Counted from the first letter of the stretch, positions 1-8,512 are shown. The stretch: 53,231 bases of DNA from Betaproteobacteria bacterium (GCA_009693245.1 SHXO01000009.1:1-53231); one strand, 5' to 3'. Program-made: numbers and translations. Notes: a model not told the origin generated them from the letters alone.

Positions 1-78
1 GTCTCCCTTCATCGCCGCCAGCGCGACTTGCGCCTTGAACTTCGCGGTCAATTTCCGTCGTGGCCTTCTCTTGCTCAT
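1..78 (-). CDS. IS3-type transposase OrfA, 5' end only (runs off the window)
   Basis: The minus strand encodes 26 residues from an ATG at 78. They begin MSKRRPRRKLTAKFKAQVAL and continue to AAMKGD. This is the typical start of IS3-family OrfA, a short helix-turn-helix protein that binds the insertion sequence ends and is joined to OrfB by frameshifting. GAGGAG lies just upstream of the ATG at a normal ribosome-binding distance. The rest of the element lies outside the window, so the subgroup and completeness cannot be judged. The left inverted repeat of the element should lie at about 100-150, but it cannot be proved without the other end. Confidence 0.8.
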   Translation of the reverse strand, partial: MSKRRPRRKLTAKFKAQVALAAMKGD

Positions 79-186
79 GGTCTTGCTCCTCTTGGTTGGA
101 AGCAAGGCTATCAATTATCCGCGTGTCCGAAAATCCGAAGCCCTCTTTATAGTTGCAAAATTTCCCAATGGGCTAACAGGTAATCA

Positions 187-224
187 ACGGAAGATGTCCG
201 TGTTACAACACGGACATCTTCCGT
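187..224. repeat. Perfect 18-bp inverted repeat with 2-base centre
   Basis: Positions 187-204 and 207-224 are exact reverse complements separated by AC. The arm contains GGAAGATGTCCGTGTT. It lies between the presumed end of the IS3-type element and the TRAP operon. A 2-base loop is too small for a relaxed RNA hairpin, so the site could be a protein-binding palindrome, a cruciform, or a junction of two oppositely oriented fragments. No run of T follows on either side, which argues against a simple terminator. Confidence 0.8.
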
Positions 225-610
225 CTATCACGCACTTCCAACTTGCCATTCGCATTCCAAGACCCTCCACTTTGGGCAAAAAGGCTACTACTTACTCAAC
301 GACTTGCCAAGCGCGCAGCAAGAAACACCAGCAGATGGAGCGCGCTGAGGCTTGTTGGATAGACGGACAGTTTCCGTATTTTCGCGCACTGCTGATGGGA
401 ATCTAAATCGTTCGGGTGGAAATGCCCGAAGAAAAGGCGTAAGAGCGCTTTACGCGAGGCCGAAATTCTCGTCCCCCGCCTTGTCTCCGGAGATCTAAGT
501 GCTATTGATGGTGGGGATGTTGCGATGGTCCATAAGTCCCTGGGTTCGCAATAATGCCAGGACGGCCAGCACTTTTACCGTCAAAATGCCGGGCATGTAT
601 ACACCGCGCT
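225..610. other. No recognisable gene
   Basis: The stretch lies between the palindrome and the 3' end of dctM. Open frames here are short and have no recognisable product. On the minus strand a frame runs from the dctM end to about 495 and would encode MPGILTVKVLAVLALL followed by GLMDHRNIPTINST. This could be a remnant, but it has no identified family. Confidence 0.4.
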
Positions 611-1915
611 TCAGTTCACGAAATCCGGCACGAACCATCTTGGCAGCGCCAGAAACACTTCCGGTGCCATGATGATGAATACCAGCACGAGCAACATCGG
701 AATCAGCATGATGGTCACGTCTTTCATCACGCTCATCAGGCGGACGTTGCCGATGGCGCAGGAAATGAGCAGGCATAGGCCATAGGGCGGTGTCACCAAG
801 CCGAAGGCTAGGGAGACGATGCCGACCAGCGCGAAGTGGATCGGGTGCATGTGCGCGGCTTCGGCGATGGGGGAGAGGATGGTGCCCACGATGATGATGG
901 CGGGGATGGCGTCCAGAAAGCAGCCGACGACCAGGAACACGCCGGCGATGAAGAAGCCGGTGCCGGTGATGCCGAGGTTCATCGCGGAGACGGAGGCGAG
1001 CAAGCTCTTCGGGATCTGGTAGTAGGCCAGTAGCCAACCGAAGGCGGATGCGGCGCCGACACAGAACAACGCGATTGCGGCGAGCTTTCCCGTTTCCAGA
1101 AGGGCGTCGTAGATCTTCCTGCTCGTCAATTCTCGGTAGAGAAAAGTAGATAGGATCAAGGAATAGATCACCGCGATGGCGGCGGATTCGGTGGCGGTGA
1201 ACCAGCCGAATACTTTTCCGCCGATGATGATCACCGGCGTCATCAGTGCCGGTACGGAGAAGAACAAAGCGTTGCGCATTTCAATCCACGTCGAGCGCGG
1301 GTAGGTTGGGTAGTTGCGCAGCTTCGCGTAGACATGCACCGTGGCCATTTGCACGCCACCCAGCATCAAGCCCGGCAAGATGCCAGCGATGAAGAGCCCG
1401 CCGATGGAAACGGTGTGCACGCCTCCCCATACCACCATCAAAATGCTGGGCGGAATGATGACCGCGAGCACCGCCGATACGGCCGTGATGGCGACGGAGA
1501 AGCTGATGTCGTAGCCTTCCTTTACCTGGGCGGGAATAAAGAGCTTGCCTTGGCTGGCGGCGTCCGCGGTGCTGGAGCCTGAAATGCCGGCGAAGAAAAT
1601 GCTAAGCACCACGTTCATCTGCGCCAGGCCGCCGGGCAAATGCCCCACGAGCGCACGCGACAAACGCAGCATGCGATCGGTGATGCCGCCGGCGTTCATC
1701 AGATTTGCGGTCAGCAGAAAGAACGGCACGGCGAGCAGGATGAAGGAGTTGTAGGCCTTGAAGGTCTCGTTGAAGAGCACGATAGGCGAGAGCCGTTCTT
1801 CGATGAAGAGTACCGGCAGACACGCGAGTCCCAGCGCGAAGGCGATAGGCACGCGCAGAACCATCAAGGCGAAGAACACCCCGAAGAGCAACGCGCTGGC
1901 CTCGGCTGGGCTCAT
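611..1915 (-). CDS. dctM: TRAP transporter large permease, DctM family
   Basis: This 434-residue integral membrane protein is the usual size for DctM, the subunit that moves substrate across the inner membrane using the sodium gradient in tripartite ATP-independent periplasmic transporters. It is almost entirely hydrophobic, with many membrane segments. Family features include the N-terminal VPIAFALGLA segment, the motif SGSSTADAASQG (about residues 114-125) and the C-terminal LVTPPYGLCLLISCAIG stretch. Its start overlaps the end of dctQ by 4 bases, so the two are translationally coupled. With dctQ and dctP it forms a complete TRAP system. The substrate cannot be read from the sequence; the neighbouring lactonase-like gene suggests a sugar acid or lactone. 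Confidence 0.93.
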   Translation of the reverse strand: MSPAEASALLFGVFFALMVLRVPIAFALGLACLPVLFIEERLSPIVLFNETFKAYNSFILLAVPFFLLTANLMNAGGITDRMLRLSRALVGHLPGGLAQMNVVLSIFFAGISGSSTADAASQGKLFIPAQVKEGYDISFSVAITAVSAVLAVIIPPSILMVVWGGVHTVSIGGLFIAGILPGLMLGGVQMATVHVYAKLRNYPTYPRSTWIEMRNALFFSVPALMTPVIIIGGKVFGWFTATESAAIAVIYSLILSTFLYRELTSRKIYDALLETGKLAAIALFCVGAASAFGWLLAYYQIPKSLLASVSAMNLGITGTGFFIAGVFLVVGCFLDAIPAIIIVGTILSPIAEAAHMHPIHFALVGIVSLAFGLVTPPYGLCLLISCAIGNVRLMSVMKDVTIMLIPMLLVLVFIIMAPEVFLALPRWFVPDFVN

Positions 1916-2400
1916 GCCGCTTTGCTCATCAGTACCTTCGCTTCATGCACGAATTGCTCACCCAAGAACAAGATCCATATCAAGCCCGCCAGCGGCCACG
2001 ATATGAAGATCATCCACATGGGCAAATCCGCCAGCTCTGAGGTCTGCTCCCAACCCGCGTCCACCCACTGGTAGCCGTAGTAGAGAAAGACGAAGGCGAA
2101 TATCAATACGGCGAACTGGGTGAGCAATTTGACGGCGGCCGTTGCGCGCGGAGGAAGCGTTGGAATGAGATCGACGTCGAAATGCGTGCCTTCGCGCACA
2201 CCCACCATGGCACCGATCATGATCATCCAGATGAAACAAAAGCGCGCCAGCTCCTCGGTCCAGATGTAGCGCGGGATGAATCCCACATAGCGGGAAAAGA
2301 TCTGGAGAAAGACCGGCACGATGAGAATGGCCACCGCCAAGGCGAGAAGCCAGCTCAGTACCCGGTGCAGGGCTGCGAGGGCGGACTTCACAGGGCGCAC
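1912..2400 (-). CDS. dctQ: TRAP transporter small permease, DctQ family
   Basis: The protein has 162 residues and four hydrophobic segments, as expected for the small DctQ membrane subunit that partners DctM. The segment RYIWTEELARFCFIWMIMIG near residue 45 carries the family's W-x-E-E-x-A-R-x motif, and VREGTHFDVDLI follows it. The gene lies between dctP and dctM in the usual P-Q-M order, with a 4-base overlap to dctM and a gap of about 165 bases to dctP that holds a dispersed repeat. Confidence 0.92.
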   Translation of the reverse strand: MRPVKSALAALHRVLSWLLALAVAILIVPVFLQIFSRYVGFIPRYIWTEELARFCFIWMIMIGAMVGVREGTHFDVDLIPTLPPRATAAVKLLTQFAVLIFAFVFLYYGYQWVDAGWEQTSELADLPMWMIFISWPLAGLIWILFLGEQFVHEAKVLMSKAA

Positions 2401-2480
2401 CTAACCGCTCTTAACACGATGAGTCACGAAGGGGGGCGCGAAGAAACACGAGGGAGCGATTGTTCCTAGTTCATGATAGG

Positions 2481-2526
2481 TTTTTCCCTCACCCTCGGTC
2501 CATCTCCCGGAGGGCGAGGGAGGGAA
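2481..2526. repeat. Dispersed CCCTC/CCGGAGGG hairpin repeat, copy A
   Basis: The sequence reads TTCCCTCACCCTCGG, then CTCCCGGAGGGCGAGGGAGGG, and can fold on itself. Related copies occur at 10120-10243, 21208-21358 and 29437-29550. It lies in the dctP-dctQ gap and may act as an mRNA-stabilising or attenuating hairpin. It belongs to a REP-like family. Confidence 0.6.
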
Positions 2527-2567
2527 ATCCTCGCGCTTCGTATTGAAAGAGGTTGAATATCCGCGAG

Positions 2568-3548
2568 TCACTTCAACGCGTCTATCTTCGCCAAAATCGC
2601 CTCCGCCCCAATCTCCTTGGCGTAGGCCGCCTTGACCGGCGCGGCGAGTTCCAACAGCTTGGGCCGTTCGGGGAATTTGTGCAACTTGATCTTGCCTTCC
2701 TTGGCGAGTTGTTGCAGCTTCATGTTGTTTTCGCTGGATTCGATCTGGCGGCCGTAGTCGCCTGCTTCCTTTCCGGCTTTGAGGATCGCGGCCTGCAATT
2801 CCTTCGGTAGCCGCTTGAAGGTTTTCCCGCTGAAGCAGAGGGGCCGGATGGTGAAGGAGTGTTCGGTGAGCGAGATTTCCGGTGCCACTTCGTAGAAGCG
2901 CATCTGGATCATCCCGGCGGCCTCGTTGTCGAGCGCCTTGATCACGCCGGACTGAATGGCGTTGTAGGTCTCGCTATAGGCGATGACCGTGGGCGCCGCG
3001 CCGATGGCGTTGAAGATCTTGGTTTGAATGGGGGCGCCCATCACGCGCATGGGCAATCCCTTCAACTCCTGCATGGTGCGCACTGGCGTGTTGGAGATGA
3101 GGTTGCGCGTGCCGCCACCGGGATAGCCGATGAGAATCACGTCCGCCTTCTTGGCCACTTCGTCGGCGATGGGTTGCAGTATCCCTGCCGCGAGCACTTT
3201 GTTTAGATGGTTCAGATCGCGGAACAAGAAGGGCATGTCTATGAAGGGCGCGGCCTTCGAGTAGGTGGACATGTGCGCTGGCGATACGATGGCGTAATCC
3301 ACCGAGATGCCTTGGTTCATGTAGGCGAAGTACTCTTTTTCCAGGCCCAGTTCGCTGTTCCGGTGCAGCACGAACTCCAAGGGTTTGCCGTAGTACTTCT
3401 TCACCAACTCCTCGAATTTGAGCAGCGCCTTGTTGTAGGCGTGCTCGTCGTTGAATTGCACGGCACCGTGCAAAGTGATGGGTTTCTCGGCGCGAACCGG
3501 CATAGCCAGGGCAGCTAGGAAGACCAAAAAATATTTCAGTGGTTTCAT
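2568..3548 (-). CDS. dctP: TRAP transporter solute-binding protein, DctP family
   Basis: This is a 326-residue periplasmic receptor of a TRAP transporter. A Sec signal peptide (MKPLKYFLVFLAALAMPVRA) is followed by a mature domain that begins with the typical beta strand ITLHGAVQFNDEHAYNKALL. The segment GAPIQTKIFNAIGAAPTVIA matches the conserved ligand-binding region of the family (usually R-x-P-x-x-x-x-x-x-x-x-G-A-x-P). In this copy the arginine that clamps the carboxylate of the ligand appears to be replaced within MRVMGAPI, where an Arg is still present nearby. The gene is first in the transport operon, ahead of dctQ and dctM. It has a normal length and looks functional. Confidence 0.9.
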   Translation of the reverse strand: MKPLKYFLVFLAALAMPVRAEKPITLHGAVQFNDEHAYNKALLKFEELVKKYYGKPLEFVLHRNSELGLEKEYFAYMNQGISVDYAIVSPAHMSTYSKAAPFIDMPFLFRDLNHLNKVLAAGILQPIADEVAKKADVILIGYPGGGTRNLISNTPVRTMQELKGLPMRVMGAPIQTKIFNAIGAAPTVIAYSETYNAIQSGVIKALDNEAAGMIQMRFYEVAPEISLTEHSFTIRPLCFSGKTFKRLPKELQAAILKAGKEAGDYGRQIESSENNMKLQQLAKEGKIKLHKFPERPKLLELAAPVKAAYAKEIGAEAILAKIDALK

Positions 3549-3575
3549 TCAGATCTCAAATGTAAACGCGGCGGA

Positions 3576-3708
3576 ACCACAGAGACACAGAGGCGCGGAG
3601 GAAAAGCGACTTCGTGAGGGGACTTCTGCTCCTACCCCGAAGCTAACCACGATCCTGGCGGCTGTTCATGGAATATGGTTTTTCTCTGTGCCTCTGTGTC
3701 TCTGTGGT
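3576..3708. repeat. Inverted repeat arms ACCACAGAGACACAGAGGC
   Basis: Arms at 3576-3594 and 3690-3708 are exact 19-base reverse complements around about 95 bases. The sequence is low in complexity and belongs to a CACAGAGACACAGAGG repeat seen between genes in many environmental bacteria. It separates dctP from the lactonase-like gene and probably prevents read-through of one into the other, or is selfish repeat DNA. Confidence 0.6.
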
Positions 3709-3720
3709 GAGGTTTCAAGG

Positions 3721-5688
3721 TTAGTCGTTGACCGACACGAAAGCTACCGCATAAGCCTTTAGCTTCACGGTATTTGCTTCCAGCGGTTTGCACCGGGATT
3801 GAAATCCACGCGGGTCGGTCGTCGCCTGTTCGAAGCTGGTTTCATCCAGCATCCCGATGAATTTCGCGCCCGTTCCATGACCGGAAAGGGACACGGTCTG
3901 CTCGTCCGCCGTCAGGTTGATGAGCCAGATCAGGGTTCCCTTCCTCTCCTTGTAGGCGATGCACTCGACTTCCGAGGTGTTGGAAGATGTGCTGGAGACG
4001 ATCTTTCTTCCGGCGGCCCGAGTGAGACCGCTGATGACATGGAAGGAGGGAAACACGCACGTCTCCTTTGCCTGGTCGAAGTAAGGTTGAGCGTGTTCGC
4101 CCTTGCGGTAGATGATGCCCAGAGGCCCGGTGGAAGCCCCGATGGAAACGCTTTGCACCCAGGTGCGCGCCAAGGTGGCGAGGTAGCCCGCGATCCACGC
4201 GGCGCCGAATTGCGCCCGCATGCGCGGATCCACCAGCGGCAAGCACACGCGTTCGTTGTTTGGGTTGGGAGTGTAGGTGGCGCCATGGGGGTTATCGCGG
4301 CAGCCGATGGCGCTCGGCCCGATACGGCACGCTGTCTTGCCGATGAAGGTGCGCGCGGTCTTGATCTGGTGGGGCAGGGCCTCCAGGGTTTCCATTACCG
4401 AGCGGTCATCGGCCGCGTGCACCGTGGGACAGGTGGTGTTGGTGACGAAGTCCAACTGCTTGACCGGTACGCGCTTGCGATTGAGTTCGGTGAAGAAGGA
4501 GAACATGCCTCCGCCCAGCTTCACTCCGGGAAAGGCCGCGCGCGCGGCTTTATAGAGTTCATCGAGTTCGGGGGCAGGCGGGCGCGGACCTCCAGGTAAG
4601 ACGGATTTGAGATCGCCCACGGGCACCACGGCCACGGCGGCGAGCGTGATTCCGGACTGTTGCACTTGTTCCGCCAGCCCCTTCAATTCGCGGGCAAAAC
4701 GATCCAGACTCTCCACGATCACTTCCAGCATCATTTCGGCGCCCGTCTGCTCGCTCAACACTCGATAGCCGTAGAGTTCCTTCAACCCGTGATTCTTGCG
4801 CGGATCGATTTGTCCGATGAGGAGCTTAGGTGCCGCCAGTTTGAGAAGATCCAGACGTCGTACCGTATGACCGATTTCCTCGGCGGGCACGCCGAGCCCA
4901 ACGGGCATGACGGTCTCCTTCGACAGCGCACCCAGTTTCACCTCGATCGCCTGCGCGCCGCTCGTCTTCTTGCCCTTGGGCAAGTTACCCGCAAGCGTGA
5001 CCTTCACGGACTGCTTGACCATCTCTCCTGCGTTCAGTACATAGGGCCAAGGCAAAGCCAGCGGACGCACGTAGGTCTTGAAGGAGGCATCGGTCCAATT
5101 GCGGTGGTCTTCCGTTTCCCAAGTATCGCCTTCGAACCGAACCGTGGCCTTCACGCCCGGAAAAATTTCGTGAGTCATGGCGCGCAGGTTCAAGAACGGC
5201 TGAACCGGATTGATCATTTCCGGGAAGATGGATTTCTCCGTGCTGCCGTCGGTGTGCTCCAACTCCACGGCATGACCCACGGTTCCCGTGAGCGGATGCA
5301 AAACGACGAAGCCCGTACGCGCGGTGAGAAAATCGGTCTTGGGAACAGCCGTGCCTTGAAATTCGAGGCTGCCGTCCGCGCGCCCCTCGATCTGGATGCC
5401 GAAGGCGATTTCCTGTGCCCCGCGCGAGCACACCGCATGATAGGAAACCGAAAATCCGTCCTTGCGCTGGTCGGTCTTGAGGTTGCTCAGCACGGGAACG
5501 TAGGTGCCCCAGTTCTCGTCGCGTACCAGGAAAGCCAGCATCCGCAATACCTCGGTGCCGCCGATTTTGAGGTAGCGTAATTGCCCGTTGTCGAACTCCA
5601 CGCTCATGGGACCGGCGGTGAAGATCTTCCCCGCTACGTCGGGTTGTTCGGTGCCGCACAGAGCGATGGCGCGTGAGACTTTGGTCAT
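3721..5688 (-). CDS. Probable D-apionate lactonase-like protein
   Basis: This 655-residue soluble protein has no signal peptide. The N-terminal part has the pattern VEFDNGQLRYLKIGGTEVLR, then DENWGTYVPVLSNL. This is the opening recalled for the ApnL (D-apionate lactonase) family, which has an N-terminal beta domain, a central TIM barrel and a C-terminal beta domain. The middle (about residues 260-560) has barrel-like features, including FVTNTTCPTVHAADDRSVME and the segment ending CRIGPSAIGCRDNPHG, and the C-terminus is beta-rich. ApnL opens D-apionolactone in apiose breakdown. The adjacent TRAP transporter would fit uptake of such a sugar lactone or acid. The family call comes from remembered sequence features and was not searched. 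No other apiose-pathway gene is present, so the substrate is open. Confidence 0.55.
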   Translation of the reverse strand: MTKVSRAIALCGTEQPDVAGKIFTAGPMSVEFDNGQLRYLKIGGTEVLRMLAFLVRDENWGTYVPVLSNLKTDQRKDGFSVSYHAVCSRGAQEIAFGIQIEGRADGSLEFQGTAVPKTDFLTARTGFVVLHPLTGTVGHAVELEHTDGSTEKSIFPEMINPVQPFLNLRAMTHEIFPGVKATVRFEGDTWETEDHRNWTDASFKTYVRPLALPWPYVLNAGEMVKQSVKVTLAGNLPKGKKTSGAQAIEVKLGALSKETVMPVGLGVPAEEIGHTVRRLDLLKLAAPKLLIGQIDPRKNHGLKELYGYRVLSEQTGAEMMLEVIVESLDRFARELKGLAEQVQQSGITLAAVAVVPVGDLKSVLPGGPRPPAPELDELYKAARAAFPGVKLGGGMFSFFTELNRKRVPVKQLDFVTNTTCPTVHAADDRSVMETLEALPHQIKTARTFIGKTACRIGPSAIGCRDNPHGATYTPNPNNERVCLPLVDPRMRAQFGAAWIAGYLATLARTWVQSVSIGASTGPLGIIYRKGEHAQPYFDQAKETCVFPSFHVISGLTRAAGRKIVSSTSSNTSEVECIAYKERKGTLIWLINLTADEQTVSLSGHGTGAKFIGMLDETSFEQATTDPRGFQSRCKPLEANTVKLKAYAVAFVSVND

Positions 5689-5699
5689 GAAGTTATCCT

Positions 5700-5835
5700 T
5701 CGTAAACTGGGAGGTGAGAGGAGGGAGGCGGGAGGAGAAAGGCCAGCCTTTTGCATTATTCTCGCCTTGCAGCCTCTAGTTGACTGCGGCGAGGAGGGGT
5801 TTACACCTCCCTCCTCCCTCCTCCCTCCTCCCCAA
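5700..5835. other. Purine tract facing pyrimidine tract between genes
   Basis: A GGGAGG/GAGGAGGG purine run at about 5708-5738 is matched by a CCTCC pyrimidine run at about 5807-5833, which makes a long imperfect inverted and mirror repeat. It carries no gene. Such tracts can form hairpins or triplex DNA, or may simply be a degenerate intergenic repeat. Confidence 0.4.
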
Positions 5836-5836
5836 A

Positions 5837-6125
5837 TCACAATACTTTCTCCGTCGCCGGATCGATCAACACCGCGCGATTCATATCGAGGGCGAGTTCA
5901 ACGTTCTCGTTGGGGCGCGACACGTCGTGCGCGAGCAATTCGGCGATGGTCTCGTTGCCGCCCAGGCGGAACGTCGCGTAGGTGCGCGCGCCCGTGGGTT
6001 GCAGCAACTCTATCTTTACATGGACTCGGGCTTAGCCGTCTCGTGGCGCGCCGGCACGGCTGATGTGTTGCGGGCGCACGCCCAGTGTCACGTCCTTGCC
6101 TTGCCAAGCGGATAAGTTCTGGCCG
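5837..6125 (-). pseudogene. Remnant of sugar ABC transporter ATPase C-terminus (MalK/UgpC type)
   Basis: Read on the minus strand from 6125, the frame gives SAWQGKDVTLGVRPQHIS, then an in-frame TAA, then VKIELLQPTGARTYATFRLG, then NRAVLIDPATEKVL and a TGA at 5837. This is the C-terminal regulatory (TOBE-like) region of MalK/UgpC ATPases, where LGVRPQH/E is diagnostic. Another in-frame stop lies further upstream, and the whole nucleotide-binding domain is missing. The fragment is therefore a decayed gene. It shows that a sugar ABC importer once stood beside the lactonase-like gene and the TctC protein. Confidence 0.85.
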
Positions 6126-6178
6126 CGAGGATGCTACACCGGTTCCTCCGCGGCCAGCCGTGCGCTGTCATCTCCGGA

Positions 6179-7168
6179 CTACTCCAACTTCAACCCGACA
6201 TCCTTCACCAACTTGGCGTAACGCGCGACTTCGCCTTGAATGAAAGCCTCGTATTGCGCGACGGGCAGGGGCGCGGGTTCCGCCCCCGTGGCATCCATGT
6301 GCGCCTTGATGGCCGGTAGGTGGAGCATGGCGGCGATTTCGTTGTTAAGGTAATCGACCACTTTCTTGGGCGTAGCCGCGGGCACGAAGAAGCCAGTCCA
6401 GATCAGGTCACTATAGCCGGGGAAACCCGCTTCGGCCATGGTGGGGACGGTTTCCAGAGCGGTATTACGCTGCGCCGAGGTCACCGCCAGGGCGCGCAAT
6501 CTGCCTGTCTTGATATGCGGTTGGGCGGAGGGGATTCCGCTGAAGGCGATGTTGATGCGCCCTCCCAGCATCTCGCTCAAGACTTGCGTGTCGCCCTTGA
6601 AGGGGACGTGTAGCGGTTTGATGCCGGCTACTTGGAAGAATAATTCCGCCGCGAAGTGTGGCAAGCTGCCCATGCCGCTGGAGCCGTAGTTCACCGCTTC
6701 AGGCTGTGCCTTCGCCAGCGCCACCAATTCCTTCAATGAATTCGCCTTGAGTTGCGCGTTGACCAACACTACCAATGCCGAGATATAGGCGCGGTTCAGA
6801 GGCGCGAAGCTCTTGAGCGGATCGTAGCCCGCGTTCTTGTATACGTAAGGGCTGATGGCGTAGCTGTTGTTGGTGAAGAGCCAGGTGGTGCCATCCGCGG
6901 GCGCCTGCGCCACGAAAGCCGTGCCCAGGGCTCCGCCCGCTCCGGGTTTGTTCTCCACGATCACTTGCTGTTTGAGGCGCTCGCTCAGGGCTTGCGCCAT
7001 GACCCGCATACGAGAATCGATGCTAGAGCCGGCCACGAAAGGGATGACGACCCGGATGGGTTTGTTGGGCAGTTCCTGCGACCAACCGCCGTGGCTCGCG
7101 GCAAGCCCAGCGCCCGCGAGCAACTTCAATACGGTTCGGCGGCTTGAATCGGGTAACGAAGAGTTCAT
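6179..7168 (-). CDS. Tripartite tricarboxylate transporter substrate-binding protein (Bug/TctC family)
   Basis: This 329-residue periplasmic protein begins with a twin-arginine-like signal (SSRRTVLKLLAGAGLAASHG) and continues with NKPIRVVIPFVAGSSIDSR, the first strand and loop of Bug proteins. Further family marks are ENKPGAGGALGTAFVAQAPADG (about residues 77-98) and GSLPHFAAELF. Bug proteins bind small carboxylates or related metabolites and are strongly expanded in betaproteobacteria, usually without a dedicated transporter nearby, as here. The start codon lies inside the end of the upstream remnant. It looks intact. Confidence 0.92.
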   Translation of the reverse strand: MNSSLPDSSRRTVLKLLAGAGLAASHGGWSQELPNKPIRVVIPFVAGSSIDSRMRVMAQALSERLKQQVIVENKPGAGGALGTAFVAQAPADGTTWLFTNNSYAISPYVYKNAGYDPLKSFAPLNRAYISALVVLVNAQLKANSLKELVALAKAQPEAVNYGSSGMGSLPHFAAELFFQVAGIKPLHVPFKGDTQVLSEMLGGRINIAFSGIPSAQPHIKTGRLRALAVTSAQRNTALETVPTMAEAGFPGYSDLIWTGFFVPAATPKKVVDYLNNEIAAMLHLPAIKAHMDATGAEPAPLPVAQYEAFIQGEVARYAKLVKDVGLKLE

Positions 7169-7539
7169 CGTAAAAGGATGATGGCAGGCGTCAAAATATC
7201 CTCCACGGGAGTTGGAGGGCCGGCTTTCCAGTTGAATTCGGCGAGGTTCTTATTCTCCCGCCCGCTCACATCTATAAACTGGAGAACAAATATCCCGCCA
7301 CTCAGTTTGGCTCGTAGCCAATAATCTTTTCCTGCCTCGAATTCCAGTTCCACTTCATTGCGCGCAGTGCGATAGTTGTGATACGCACCCACGCCAAGCG
7401 AATGTTTTCCTGGAGCGACGCAATACTTGTCCCATCTGTTGCCCAATATGGACATCGACGCTAGGCCATCTATTTCCATTATTTCAACTTGTGCCTCACC
7501 GTCTGTCAACAAAAAAGATGCTTCAGGAAGCTTGGACTG
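7165..7539 (-). pseudogene. 5'-truncated small beta-domain protein, function unknown
   Basis: The minus-strand frame is open from 7539 to 7165. It encodes LLTDGEAQVEIMEIDGLAS, then YCVAPGKHSLGVGAYHNYRT and AGKDYWLRAKLSGGIFVLQF. The pattern resembles small lipoprotein-like beta domains in which P-G-x-H is followed by an aromatic strand. No ATG lies at the front, only a weak TTG at 7512, and the expected signal/lipobox is missing. The gene has probably lost its 5' end where the adjacent TPR gene now ends. No function is proposed. Confidence 0.45.
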
Positions 7540-8237
7540 TTACCTCTGATGCATGCGGCCTCCGGCGAATTACGCCTCCGGCTAAAGCCAATCTCCTTAG
7601 CGGGGCGATCTGCATCGCCTGCGTCACCCGAGGCGGGCGCGCATTGGGCGCCATAGGGCGTTTTTTCAGTGTGGCTTTTTCCCGCCGGAAAGGTCCCGCG
7701 AATTTCCAATGCACGTTCACGATGTGCAAACGCCTCCGTTCCGCTCCACGTGTTCTCAAGCGTTACAGCGTACTCCTCCAGAAACTCCGCGTACGCGAGA
7801 GGATCGCGGGTATCCGCGCCAATCTTCTGGAATTCCGCGAACGCCTGCTCAAAGTATTCCTTCGCTTTCGGGTAATCTCGGCGGTCTAAATTCAGACGGG
7901 CAAGCTCGTATAGTGACATGTAGGCGGGGCCTGCATTTTGACGGTCGAGATCATATGCCTCGTTCAAGCCGGCTTGCGCCTCGCCCCAATCGCATATCAC
8001 GCCCGACGATCTTCCGTACTCATATTTCAGAACAGCCATGGCACGCGGGCCGGCTTTCGCCAGTTGGGCGTTGAGAATGGCCCGGCTGAAGTACGTTTGT
8101 GCATTCTTCCAATCGCCAGCGTGCATCGCCTGGTAACCAGCCGCCGCATAGTTTCTCGCGGCTCTAAGATTAATGGAGTTACCGCCGCAGCCTTGCAGTA
8201 GGATCAGTGCCAAGCCTACGATTGCCATGTGCTTCAT
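7506..8237 (-). CDS. TPR-repeat lipoprotein
   Basis: From ATG 8237 the protein starts MKHMAIVGLALILLQGCGGN, a lipoprotein signal with lipobox LQGC, so it should be anchored to a membrane facing the periplasm. The next 150 residues contain tetratricopeptide-type helices such as AAAGYQAMHAGDWKNAQTYF and YPKAKEYFEQAFAEFQKIG, which mediate protein-protein contacts. The natural C-terminus probably comes soon after TPYGAQC. The last 45 or so residues are arginine-rich, fit no TPR and seem to derive from a repeat-like insertion, so the 3' end may be altered. An upstream in-frame extension to 8351 exists, but the lipoprotein signal makes 8237 the better start. Confidence 0.7.
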   Translation of the reverse strand: MKHMAIVGLALILLQGCGGNSINLRAARNYAAAGYQAMHAGDWKNAQTYFSRAILNAQLAKAGPRAMAVLKYEYGRSSGVICDWGEAQAGLNEAYDLDRQNAGPAYMSLYELARLNLDRRDYPKAKEYFEQAFAEFQKIGADTRDPLAYAEFLEEYAVTLENTWSGTEAFAHRERALEIRGTFPAGKSHTEKTPYGAQCAPASGDAGDADRPAKEIGFSRRRNSPEAACIRGNSPSFLKHLFC

Positions 8238-8358
8238 CGGTTGTCCCCACAACTGTCCCGCACGGGTGCTTAGTTCGAGAGGGAGATTACTCCAACTTGA
8301 ACCGGATACTTTTGGCGGCCCGCGCGCGGCATCATCCATCGCCCCGAACAAACTCGGC

Positions 8359-8430
8359 TTAAAACGTCAACTGGAACAGCGCTATCTGTGTGCGTCCGGT
8401 GTGGCTGAGTTGTATGCCGCCCAGAGAGTG
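8359..8430 (-). pseudogene. Remnant of outer-membrane beta-barrel C-terminus
   Basis: The minus strand reads ALHSLGGIQLSHTGRTQIAL, then FQLTF and a TAA at 8359-8361. Alternating hydrophobic residues ending in Phe are the C-terminal signature recognised by the BAM machinery in porins and autotransporters. Nothing recognisable remains upstream. This suggests a mostly deleted porin next to the phosphatase gene, although a chance match is possible because the segment is short. Confidence 0.45.
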
Positions 8431-8512
8431 CAGTGCTTCACTGCCACCAGCACAAACACTCCTGAGGCACTACACTAACATCCGTATTTACCATTTCCCG
8501 GAGTTTCGCCCC

